This document shows, piece by piece, positions 32,746-40,035 of a stretch of DNA of 64,000 nucleotides (position 1 is the stretch's first letter; each line of letters starts with the position of its first letter). The position numbers were made by a program, and so were the translations under genes. The stretch lies in contig NZ_LMQC01000001.1 of assembly GCF_001424485.1 (NCBI RefSeq), positions 780,411-844,410 of the forward strand, in the 5' to 3' direction. The notes under the pieces were generated by a model. That model was given only the letters and a program-made list of their open reading frames with translations. It was not told the DNA's origin and searched no databases. This DNA comes from Modestobacter sp. Leaf380 (GTDB lineage Bacteria > Actinomycetota > Actinomycetes > Mycobacteriales > Geodermatophilaceae).

Positions 32746-33698
32746 GGGGCGCCGCCCTCGGGAGCCGTGCCGTCAGGAGCCGGGCCGTCAGGAGTCGGAC
32801 CCTCGGGAGCCGCATCCGGGTCGACCCGGACGGCCCACAGCCAGCGGCCGGCGTCCCCGTCCCACTGCGCCCGGCGGCGCTCGGTCCCGTCGGGCGCCAT
32901 CTCCCAGACCTCGGCCGCGTGCGGCAGCAGCAGGCCGTGCACCCGGTACTCGCGCACCAGGGAGTCCACGTCGGCGGTGAAGCCGAGGCCGGTGAACGGC
33001 TCCTCCTCGACCACCCAGCCGCCGACGGCGTCGCGTCGCTCGTCGTCCGTGCCGCCCAGCGGGGTGCGGTGCGCCTCGGGCTCCAGCACGGGCCAGCGCA
33101 GCACCAGCAGGGTGCCGTCCTCGGCGAGCAGCTCACCGGCACGGTCCCGCAGGCCCACCGCGCCCAGCAGCGCCTCCGGGGTGCTCAGGTGTGCGGCGTC
33201 GTGCAGGTTGTGCACGTAGCCCGACACCCGGCCCGACCGGGTGTTGATCAGCTCGAAGAGCTCGTCGGCGCTGATCGGCCGCTGGACCAGGGTCGGCAGG
33301 GTGTCCGGTTCGCGCAGCCGGTCCTCGACCAGCGTGGGGGCCGCCAGCCGGGCCAGCGCACCGGACTCCAGGGAGAACGGGGTGCGCCGTCCGGGGTCGA
33401 CGGCCAGCCCCCACCGAGGGTCGGGCCAACCGGCGGCGAGCTCGGCGAAGCCCAGCACCCGGGCCCGGGTGGCGGCCCCGCCGGTGGCCTCGACCATGGC
33501 CTCCACGGAGGTGAAGGCGAGCACCCAGGTCCGGTCGGGACCAGCCACGGTGGCCCAGGCCGCGGGCTCCCGGCCCTCGGCTGCGGCCTCGGTGACCGGC
33601 AGGGCCAGCTCCGCACCGCGCAACAGCTGCAGGCAGGACACCCGGTCCCCGGCAGCCCACAGCTCGCCCAGCTGCTCCTCGAGGGTCGGTTCCGGCAC
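32742..33698 (-). CDS. SseB-like protein with C-terminal toxin-like domain
   Basis: 318 aa from GTG 33698, supported by a TAGGCT -10 box 7 nt upstream (leaderless). Residues about 1-125 look like an SseB domain: 'TWVLAFTSVEAMVEATGG' followed by 'DPRWGLAVDPGRRTPFSL'. The C-terminal half matches toxin module 2 of the giant frame: an Arg in 'LLVLRWPV' (about residue 201), 'PFTGLGFTAD', a Glu in 'VREYRVHG', then 'LPHAAEVWEM'. The module-2 counterparts are 'AVLRFPVG', 'PFTGNGFTAS', 'VPEYRTDE' and 'LPDGAEIW'. A GTGA overlap links it to the immunity-type gene. A T7SS effector with SseB as export or adaptor domain is plausible but unproven. Confidence 0.75.
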   Translation of the reverse strand: MPEPTLEEQLGELWAAGDRVSCLQLLRGAELALPVTEAAAEGREPAAWATVAGPDRTWVLAFTSVEAMVEATGGAATRARVLGFAELAAGWPDPRWGLAVDPGRRTPFSLESGALARLAAPTLVEDRLREPDTLPTLVQRPISADELFELINTRSGRVSGYVHNLHDAAHLSTPEALLGAVGLRDRAGELLAEDGTLLVLRWPVLEPEAHRTPLGGTDDERRDAVGGWVVEEEPFTGLGFTADVDSLVREYRVHGLLLPHAAEVWEMAPDGTERRRAQWDGDAGRWLWAVRVDPDAAPEGPTPDGPAPDGTAPEGGAP

Positions 33699-33704
33699 CG
33701 GGCC

Positions 33705-33728
33705 AGCCTAGGGCGCTCTCGGTAGGGT
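33705..33728. promoter_or_regulatory. Divergent -10 boxes between toxin-like gene and AAA ATPase
   Basis: TAGGCT on the minus strand (33710-33705) lies 7 nt before the GTG at 33698, predicting a leaderless toxin-like transcript. TAGGGT on the plus strand (33723-33728) lies 35 nt before the ATG at 33763, which has a GCGGAG ribosome site. Confidence 0.4.
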
Positions 33729-33762
33729 CGCGGGACAGCCACCACCCCGACCCGGCGGAGCG

Positions 33763-35424
33763 ATGACCACGACGTTGCAGGTGTCCACCGACCGGCCCGG
33801 CACCTACCCCTCGGTGCGCGAGGCCCTGCTGGACGCTCCCCCCGGCGCCACCCTGGTCGTCGACGCCGGCAGCTGGGCGGAGTGCCTGGACGTCGTCGAC
33901 CGGGAGGTCACCGTGCAGGCTGCCGACGGCGCGGTCGTCGAGATCGTCGGGGACGGCGGGTACGACCCGACCGTCCGGGTCCGCGGTGGCCGGGTCACCC
34001 TGCGCGGCCTCGTCCTGCGGGCCACCGAGGCCGCCGCCGTGGACGTCGCCGACGCCGACCTGGTGCTCACCGACTGCACCCTCTCGGCGACGTACGGCGC
34101 AGGTCTGCGCGCCGCCGACCGCGCCCGGCTCACCGTGGCCGACTGCACCGTCGAGGCCGCCCAGCAGGGCCTGGTCCTGGAGGACTGCAGCGGCACCCTC
34201 GAACGGACCACCGTGCGTGGCAGCGCCGACGACGCCGTCGTCCTGCGGCTGGGCGCCGAGCCGGTGCTGCGCGACTGCACCGTGGAGGGTGCCGGGCACC
34301 GTGGCGTGTACGTCTACCAGTCCGCCCGGCCGACGCTGGAGAGCTGCGAGGTCTCCGGCACCACCGCGGAGGGCGTCGTCGTGGCGCAGGGGGCTCGGGC
34401 GTCCCTGGTGCGGTTGCACGTGCACGGCACCGGCGGTGCCGGCGTGGTCTTCGACGCCGGCACGTCGGGCCGGGTCGAGGCCTGCCGGCTGGAGTCCACC
34501 CCCGGGCTGGACGTGGCCGAGGGGGCCGAGGTCGAGGTGGTCGAGGCGCCGGCGGCCGCGGCCGCCGGGGTCGGCGCCTCCGACAGCGGCGGCGGGGACC
34601 CCGAGCGGGTCGAGGAGCTGCTCGCCGAGCTCGACGCGATGGTCGGGCTGGAGGGCGTGAAGGACGAGGTCCGGTCGATCATCGACGAGATCCAGGTCAA
34701 CGAGTGGCGGCGCAGCGCGGGGCTCGCGGTGGGCGGCTCCAGCCACCACCTGGTCTTCGCCGGTGCACCCGGCACCGGCAAGACCACGGTCGGCCGCATC
34801 TACGGCCAGCTGCTGGCCGCCCTCGGCGCGCTGCCCGGTGGCCCGCTCAAGGAGGTCTCCCGGCGGGACCTGGTGGGGCAGTACATCGGGCACACCGCGG
34901 AGAAGACCGCGGCCGTGTTCGACGAGGCCGCCGGTGGCGTGGTCTTCCTGGACGAGGCCTACACCTTGACCCGGCAGGCCGGCGGGGGCGGGAACGACTT
35001 CGGTCAGGAGGCGGTCGACATGATCGTCAAGCTGATGGAGGACCGCCGCGACACCCTCGCGGTGATCGCCGCCGGTTACACCGCCGAGATGGTCCAGTTC
35101 CTGGACGCCAACCCCGGCCTGGCCTCCCGGTTCGTCAAGACCGTGGAGTTCGAGAACTACGGCGCGGACGAGCTCACGCTGATCACCAGCCGGATGGTGT
35201 CCTCGGGGGACTACCGGCTGGACCCCGAGGCCGAGCCGGTGCTGCACGAGCACTTCGCCACCGTCGAGCGGGGCGCGGACTTCGGCAACGCCCGGGAGGC
35301 CCGCAAGCTGTTCGAGAAGCTGCGCAAGATCCAGTCCCAGCGACTGCGCCGGCTCGGCGAGCGACCCACGCTCGAGCAGCTGCAGACCATCACCGCCGAC
35401 GACGTCCGCGCCGCCATCGCCTGA
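33763..35424 (+). CDS. Beta-helix plus CbxX/EccA-type AAA+ ATPase
   Basis: 553 aa. Residues about 1-255 are a right-handed parallel beta-helix: repeated short strands with 'VTLRGLVLRA', 'LVLTDCTLSA', 'LTVADCTVEA' about every 23 residues. Residues about 285-553 are a CbxX/CfqX-type AAA+ domain, with Walker A GAPGTGKT (334-341), 'GHTAEKTAAVFDEA', Walker B 'VVFLDEAYTL' (D397, E398) and the 'SRFVKTVEFENY' sensor region. The ATPase half is that of EccA, the cytosolic T7SS ATPase, but EccA normally has an N-terminal TPR domain. It is next to the ESX locus, so it probably acts as its EccA. I leave the symbol blank because of the different front half. Confidence 0.85.
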   Translation: MTTTLQVSTDRPGTYPSVREALLDAPPGATLVVDAGSWAECLDVVDREVTVQAADGAVVEIVGDGGYDPTVRVRGGRVTLRGLVLRATEAAAVDVADADLVLTDCTLSATYGAGLRAADRARLTVADCTVEAAQQGLVLEDCSGTLERTTVRGSADDAVVLRLGAEPVLRDCTVEGAGHRGVYVYQSARPTLESCEVSGTTAEGVVVAQGARASLVRLHVHGTGGAGVVFDAGTSGRVEACRLESTPGLDVAEGAEVEVVEAPAAAAAGVGASDSGGGDPERVEELLAELDAMVGLEGVKDEVRSIIDEIQVNEWRRSAGLAVGGSSHHLVFAGAPGTGKTTVGRIYGQLLAALGALPGGPLKEVSRRDLVGQYIGHTAEKTAAVFDEAAGGVVFLDEAYTLTRQAGGGGNDFGQEAVDMIVKLMEDRRDTLAVIAAGYTAEMVQFLDANPGLASRFVKTVEFENYGADELTLITSRMVSSGDYRLDPEAEPVLHEHFATVERGADFGNAREARKLFEKLRKIQSQRLRRLGERPTLEQLQTITADDVRAAIA

Positions 35425-35465
35425 GACGGGGACGTTGGGTCGGGGTGTCTGCCCCGCGCCTCAGG
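35420..35465. terminator. Imperfect hairpin between convergent genes
   Basis: CCTGAG pairs with CTCAGG, and an inner CGGGG pairs with CCCCG across a small asymmetric internal loop. The element spans the stop of the AAA ATPase gene and the stop of the convergent EspI-like gene. Confidence 0.35.
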
Positions 35466-36405
35466 GGGTCGCGAGGGCCGCGCCGAGAGCGGAGGCGGCC
35501 AAGCGGGTCGCCGCGGCACGCGTGTGGCTCTCGAGTGCGTCCAGCTGCAGCCTGCTGCCGGTGGCCAGGTGCCGGTCGGCGGGCACGGTGAGGAAGTCCC
35601 CTGCCATCCCGGCGAACCGCTCGCGCGCGGCTCCGACGTCGACGGCGCCACCGGGCGACACGTTGGTGACGGCGACGATGCTGCGGTCGGCCAGGGCCTC
35701 GAAGCCGGACTGACGCAGCCAGCGCAGGACGTTGTGACTGGCGAGCAGGCCGTCGACGCTGGGGGACGTGGCCAGCACGAGGCTGTGGCAACCGCTGACG
35801 ACCCGGCGCATCAGCGGCGTCGCCAGGCCCGCGCCGCAGTCGGTGACCATCACCGCGAAGTGCTGGAAGACCGCGTTCATGGCCCGGACGTAGACGTCCT
35901 CGGTCAGTCCGGCACTCTGCTCGGGGTCCCGCCCGCTGGGCAGCACCCAGGCGCCGTCCGCCGAGCGGGCCAGGGCGCCGGCGAGCACGTCGAAGCGGCC
36001 GGGGTCACCGGCGGTGGCCAGTTCGTGCGCCGAGGCCTGCAGCGGCACCCCGGTGCGCAGCGCCAGGGAACCGAAGGTGGTGTCGGTGTCGAAGAGCAGC
36101 ACCGGGTCCCGGCGGGACCGGGCCAGCGTGCTGGCCAGCAGCACCGACAGCGTGGTCTTGCCGACCCCGCCCTTGAGCGCGATGACGCCGATCCGCCGGG
36201 GGGAGGGAACCGGCGCCGCCAGCAGGGCGGTCCAGGCCGCGACGTCGGCTGCGCCGGCGACGGGCTCACCCTCGGCCAGGCCGCGGCCGAACAGCCGGCG
36301 GCGCTGGGCGGGCCGGGGCGCGTCCAGGCCGGCCACGCCCGGGTCCAGGTGCGGAGCGGAGCTGGTGCCGGAGTAGGGCATCGGGGGGTGGTGCGGTGAG
36401 CTCAC
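35461..36405 (-). CDS. EspI-like ParA/MinD-family ATPase
   Basis: 314 aa, GTG start. A Pro-rich N-terminus with a basic 'RRRLFGRG' patch is followed by a ParA/MinD nucleotide-binding domain. The deviant Walker A is 'KGGVGKTT' (78-85), 'LLFDTDTTFGSLALRTG' forms the switch I/A' region, and 'VMVTDCGAGL' is Walker B-like. EspI and related MinD-like ATPases with disordered basic N-termini accompany ESX systems and may link secretion to cellular ATP state or position. Convergent with the EccA-like gene. Role inferred from family and location. Confidence 0.82.
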   Translation of the reverse strand: MSSPHHPPMPYSGTSSAPHLDPGVAGLDAPRPAQRRRLFGRGLAEGEPVAGAADVAAWTALLAAPVPSPRRIGVIALKGGVGKTTLSVLLASTLARSRRDPVLLFDTDTTFGSLALRTGVPLQASAHELATAGDPGRFDVLAGALARSADGAWVLPSGRDPEQSAGLTEDVYVRAMNAVFQHFAVMVTDCGAGLATPLMRRVVSGCHSLVLATSPSVDGLLASHNVLRWLRQSGFEALADRSIVAVTNVSPGGAVDVGAARERFAGMAGDFLTVPADRHLATGSRLQLDALESHTRAAATRLAASALGAALATP

Positions 36406-36521
36406 CGCGCTCGGACCTCCGTGGACTCCATGCGGTCAAGATACGACGCGCAGGCGCATCGCAGCCCGGGACCGGCCGTGTCTCCCCCGGTCGGGTCGTT
36501 CTCACCCGGTGACGGCGTCCG

Positions 36522-36527
36522 TAGCCT
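36522..36527 (+). promoter_or_regulatory. -10 box of a leaderless lipoprotein gene
   Basis: TAGCCT lies 7 nt before the ATG at 36535 with no ribosome site in between, so transcription should start at the start codon. The paralog at 39419 has the same arrangement (TAACCT). This spacing supports the chosen start. Confidence 0.45.
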
Positions 36528-36534
36528 GCTCACC

Positions 36535-37047
36535 ATGCGCCTCCGCACCCTCGTGCCCGCCACCCTGTCCGCTGCGGCCCTGCTGCTGCTGCCCGCCTGC
36601 GGCGGCAGCGACGACTCCGCGGACGCCTCCTCGTCGTCCGCGGCGAGCACGTCGTCCGCCCCGCAGTCCTCCGAGCCCGCGGACGCCGACACCGAGGCGT
36701 TCTGCACCGACGCCCAGGCCGCGCTGACCTCCATCCAGGGCGCCATCACCGCCACCGCCAGTGACCCCACCCAGGCCTCGGCCGCCTTCCAGCAGGCCGC
36801 CGACGAGCTGGCCGCGGTCACCCCGCCGGACGAGATCGCCGACGCCTGGCAGACCCTCGGGGACAGCTTCCAGCAGGTCGCCGACAACACCGCCGGCGTG
36901 GACATCAGCACCCCGGAGGGCCAGGCCCAGTTCCAGCAGGTGCTCGACGGCCTCGGTGCCGAGGCCGACCCGGCCTCGACGGCCACCGAGACCTACCTGA
37001 CCGACAACTGCGGCATCACCGACCTGACGCCGGCACCGACCAGCTGA
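36535..37047 (+). CDS. Small lipoprotein, paralog of the one at 39419
   Basis: 170 aa from ATG 36535 (leaderless; longer starts lie before the promoter). The signal peptide ends in a lipobox-like 'LLPAC' at about residue 22. A Ser/Ala/Asp linker of about 25 residues is followed by an all-helical domain with 'FCTDAQAALTSIQGAI', 'AVTPPDEIADAWQTLGDSF' and 'TYLTDNCGI'. The two Cys residues could form a disulfide closing the bundle. The 171-aa protein at 39419 shares every block. No family name; probably an exported membrane-anchored helical protein. Confidence 0.85.
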   Translation: MRLRTLVPATLSAAALLLLPACGGSDDSADASSSSAASTSSAPQSSEPADADTEAFCTDAQAALTSIQGAITATASDPTQASAAFQQAADELAAVTPPDEIADAWQTLGDSFQQVADNTAGVDISTPEGQAQFQQVLDGLGAEADPASTATETYLTDNCGITDLTPAPTS

Positions 37048-37057
37048 CCCCCGGCGG

Positions 37058-38425
37058 TCAGCAACCGTCGACCAGGACGCGCAGCCGGGCCATCCGCTCG
37101 TGCACCTGGTCGACGGTCTCGGCCGCGCCGTCGGACACCAGCCGCGCCCCGTCGGCGACCAGCTCCCCGCCGGACCAGACCGCGTGCAGGTTCCGCAGCG
37201 AGCAGGCCAGCACGTAGGTGGCCACGGCGTCCCACACCGGGCCGGTGTCGGGGTCGCGCGGGTCGACGACGAGGAAGTCCGCGAACCGGCCCACCCGCAG
37301 GCTGCCCACCCGGTCGTCGATGCCCAGGGTCTCCGCCGAGCCGCGGGTCGCCAGCACCAGCATGTCGTGCACCGGCATCGCCGCGGGGTCCTTGTAGGTC
37401 GCCCGCAGCAGGGAGATCCCGGTCCGCATGTTGGCGAAGGGGTCCGAGACGTCGGTGCAGGACTGGTCGTCCAGCCCGATGCCCACCCGCATGCCCGCGG
37501 CACGCATCTCCGGGATGCGGGTGACACCGCTGGCCAGGCGCCCGTTGCTCATCGGCTGCCAGCTCACCCCGCAGCCGGCCTCGGCGGCCTGGGCGATGAT
37601 CTCGTCGTCGGTCTGGATGAAGTGCCCGAAGACGACGTCGGGGCCCAGCACGCCGGCGTCCCGGTACCAGGCGAACTTCGAGCGCTGCAGCTCCACCTCG
37701 TGCGGGGTCTCCAGCAGGTGCGGCTGGTTGAGCATCCCGTGCCGCTGCATGGCGGCCAGCTCCAGGTCGGCCGCCGTCGCCTCCGGCGCCCACTGCACGG
37801 AGCCCGAGACCGCCAGGCCCAGCAGCAGCGCGGGGTCGGTGTCGGCGGCCATCGCGACCACCTCGTCGAGCTGGGCCAGGGAGTCCGCGTGCGGGACGGC
37901 ACCCTGGCCGAGCATCAGGCTGTGCACCGAGCGGAGCCCGGCGTCGACCCGGGCGCGCAGCTGGGCGTGCTGGTAGGCGCTGTCGGGCAGCGCGGCGGAG
38001 AACGACGCGACGCCCGCGGACTCCCGCTCGAAGGACAGGTTCGGGTCGGTGAAGTCGAAGGCGGTGGTGATCCCGTTGCGCAGGAAGTCCTGGCTGCCGT
38101 GCCGGGTGAACCAGTACACGTCCTGCGCGTCCCCGGCGTCGGTGTACCGGGTCATGCCCTCGATCCAGCCGTAGAGCGACTGGTCGGCGGCCAGCCCGCG
38201 GCTGGCCGAGGTGAACAGGTGGCTGTGCGCGGAGACGAAGCCGGGCCCGACGAGCGCGCCGCCGACGTCCAGGGTCCGGTCGGCGGTCACCTCCGGGCCC
38301 GGGTCGCCGGCCTCGACGGCGGTGAGCCGGCCGTCGTCCCCGACGGTGAACCAGCCCCGGAAGGACGGCGGACGGTCGGGGTCGCAGGTCAGCAGGACGG
38401 CGTTCGTCACGAGCAGGCGGGTCAC
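37058..38425 (-). CDS. Amidohydrolase of the TrzA/AtzB/MtaD-like family
   Basis: 455 aa from GTG 38425; an upstream extension into the metallo-beta-lactamase gene is rejected. Composite TIM-barrel metal hydrolase: a small beta-domain at both ends, 'GFVSAHSHLF' with the HxH metal ligands about residue 67, a later 'VVFGHFIQTDDEI' His, and 'VGIGLDDQSCTDVSDPF' with the catalytic Asp about residue 310. These match the chlorohydrolase/deaminase branch (TrzA, AtzB, MtaD/SsnA), which removes amino or halide groups from purine-like or aromatic rings. The substrate is unknown. Cytosolic. Ten nt separate its 3' end from the convergent lipoprotein gene. Confidence 0.87.
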   Translation of the reverse strand: MTRLLVTNAVLLTCDPDRPPSFRGWFTVGDDGRLTAVEAGDPGPEVTADRTLDVGGALVGPGFVSAHSHLFTSASRGLAADQSLYGWIEGMTRYTDAGDAQDVYWFTRHGSQDFLRNGITTAFDFTDPNLSFERESAGVASFSAALPDSAYQHAQLRARVDAGLRSVHSLMLGQGAVPHADSLAQLDEVVAMAADTDPALLLGLAVSGSVQWAPEATAADLELAAMQRHGMLNQPHLLETPHEVELQRSKFAWYRDAGVLGPDVVFGHFIQTDDEIIAQAAEAGCGVSWQPMSNGRLASGVTRIPEMRAAGMRVGIGLDDQSCTDVSDPFANMRTGISLLRATYKDPAAMPVHDMLVLATRGSAETLGIDDRVGSLRVGRFADFLVVDPRDPDTGPVWDAVATYVLACSLRNLHAVWSGGELVADGARLVSDGAAETVDQVHERMARLRVLVDGC

Positions 38426-38472
38426 GCCGCGATGCTCACCCGCGCGCGTTGCGGGGCCGTGACGATCAGGGG

Positions 38473-39342
38473 TCAGGCCAGTCGCCAGCTGTCCCCGGCG
38501 CCGCGCACGACCTGGCCCTGCGCCGACAGCTTGGCCAGCGTGGCCCGGGTGGACTGCGCCGCGGCCGGCCACACCTCGCGGGGCACCGCGGCGTAGACGT
38601 GCGTGACCAGCTCGTCCACGGTCTGCGCGCCCGGCAGCAGCGCGTCGACCAGCTGCCACTCCCGGTACGCCCGGTGGGCGGCGTAGAAGCCCAGCACCGC
38701 GCCGACGTCCTCGGTGAGCTCCGGGCCGTGCCCGCAGTACAGCGCCGAGGGACCCAGGTCGTGCACCCGTCGCAGCGAGTCCAGGTAGGCCAGCACGTCG
38801 CCCTCGGGGTGGGTGACCACCGAGGTGCCGCGGCCCAGCACGTGGTCCCCGACCAGCACCGCCCCGGACTCCAGCCGGAACGCCAGGTGGTCCCGGGTGT
38901 GCCCCGGGGTGCCGACGACGCCCAGCACGGTCCCGGCCAGCTCCACCCGGTCGCCGTGCTCCAACACCCGGCCGGCGTCCCCGGCGACGTCGCGGGACCC
39001 CGCGGCCACCGGGACGCCGAACCGCTCGCCCCACGGCAGTGCGGCCTCGGCGTGGTCGCCGTGGTGGTGGGTGACCAGCACGCCCACCAGCTCGGCGTCC
39101 CGGTCGCGGAGCGCGTCGAGGACGGCGGCCAGGTGCTCGGCGTCGTCGGGACCGGGGTCGACGACGACGGCCCGACCGCTGCCCGGGGCACCGACCAGGT
39201 AGGTGTTCGTGCCGTCCAGGGTCATCGGCGACGGGTTGGGCGCCAGCACCCGGGTCACCAGCGGCTCGAGCTCGACGGTGCCGACCATCGCGCCCGGGGC
39301 GGGCAGCGCCCAGCTGCGGCGGGGGTCCACGGGTGCGTCCAC
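38473..39342 (-). CDS. Metallo-beta-lactamase fold hydrolase with winged-helix tail (LACTB2-like)
   Basis: 289 aa from GTG 39342. The N-terminus has the typical 'NPSPMTLDGTNTYLVG' block, then the metal-binding 'THHHGDHAEAALPW', 'GTPGHTRDHLAF' and 'LYCGHGPELTED'. The last 70 residues form a predicted winged-helix domain ('VDELVTHVYAAVPREVWPAA'), as in LACTB2-type nucleases and hydrolases. Conserved His/Asp metal ligands are all present, so an active hydrolase is expected; the substrate (RNA, thioester or other) cannot be told. Divergent from the 39419 lipoprotein gene. Confidence 0.88.
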   Translation of the reverse strand: MDAPVDPRRSWALPAPGAMVGTVELEPLVTRVLAPNPSPMTLDGTNTYLVGAPGSGRAVVVDPGPDDAEHLAAVLDALRDRDAELVGVLVTHHHGDHAEAALPWGERFGVPVAAGSRDVAGDAGRVLEHGDRVELAGTVLGVVGTPGHTRDHLAFRLESGAVLVGDHVLGRGTSVVTHPEGDVLAYLDSLRRVHDLGPSALYCGHGPELTEDVGAVLGFYAAHRAYREWQLVDALLPGAQTVDELVTHVYAAVPREVWPAAAQSTRATLAKLSAQGQVVRGAGDSWRLA

Positions 39343-39406
39343 GCAGGCGACCCTAGGCCGCCGCTCCGAACGGCTCGGCGTGGCCGGAGAACACCCGTGG
39401 GGCCCG

Positions 39407-39412
39407 TAACCT
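39407..39412 (+). promoter_or_regulatory. -10 box of a second leaderless lipoprotein gene
   Basis: TAACCT lies 6-7 nt before the ATG at 39419, with a C-run and no ribosome site between. It mirrors the promoter of the paralog at 36535. Confidence 0.45.
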
Positions 39413-39418
39413 GCCCCC

Positions 39419-39934
39419 ATGCGCCTCTCGACCGTCACGAAGACGGCCCTGTCCGCGTCCGCCGCCCTGGTGCTGCTCACCGCCTGCGGGGGTGGCTCCG
39501 ACGAGGAGCCCGCCGCGTCGAGCAGCAGCAGCGCCGCAGCGACCACCACCAGCCCGAGCGCCGAGCAGAGCAGCTCGGACGCCGACCCCGAGGCCTCCGC
39601 GTTCTGCAGCGAGGCCCAGGCGGCCCTCGGCGAGCTGGAGTCCGTGGCGAACACCGCCGACCCGACCACCATCCCCGCGCTGTTCGCCGACGCCTCCGCC
39701 CAGCTCAGCGCCATCGAGCCGCCGGCCGAGATCAGCGAGTCCTGGGGCACCCTGACCGGCGCCCTGGCCCAGGTCGTCACGAACATCCAGGGCCTGGACC
39801 TCACGACCCCCGAGGGCCAGCAGGCCTTCGTCACCGAGTTCACCACCCTGCAGACGACCTCCACCGACGCCCAGGCCGAGGTCGAGGCCTACGTGACCAC
39901 GAACTGCGACATCACCGCCGCACCCACCTCCTGA
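39419..39934 (+). CDS. Small lipoprotein, paralog of the one at 36535
   Basis: 171 aa. Signal peptide with lipobox 'LLTAC' near residue 22, a Ser/Ala/Thr linker, then a helical domain with 'FCSEAQAALGELESVA', 'AIEPPAEISESWGTLTGAL' and 'AYVTTNCDIT'. Order and spacing, including the two Cys, match the 36535 gene, so these are duplicates separated by an amidohydrolase and a hydrolase gene. Expected at the outer membrane face of the cytoplasmic membrane. Followed by a strong terminator. Confidence 0.87.
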   Translation: MRLSTVTKTALSASAALVLLTACGGGSDEEPAASSSSSAAATTTSPSAEQSSSDADPEASAFCSEAQAALGELESVANTADPTTIPALFADASAQLSAIEPPAEISESWGTLTGALAQVVTNIQGLDLTTPEGQQAFVTEFTTLQTTSTDAQAEVEAYVTTNCDITAAPTS

Positions 39935-39947
39935 CCTCCGACGACAG

Positions 39948-39980
39948 CGGCCCGGCACCCCTCCGTGGGGTGCCGGGCCG
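39948..39980. terminator. Strong hairpin terminator
   Basis: 14-bp perfect stem (CGGCCCGGCACCCC / GGGGTGCCGGGCCG) with a 5-nt loop. It lies between the lipoprotein stop and the convergent M23 peptidase stop, so it can act in both directions. A short GTCGTGGTGCGGG direct repeat follows it. Confidence 0.8.
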
Positions 39981-40035
39981 TCGTCGTGGTGCGGGGTCGT
40001 CGTGGTGCGGGGTCCTCGTCGTGGGGGGCGTCGGT

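Noticed and set aside
32742..33698. TNT (NAD+ glycohydrolase) toxin domain in the SseB-like protein
   Set aside because: The TNT hallmark DRFG and QY-type motifs are absent; the similarity is to module 2 of the giant frame instead.
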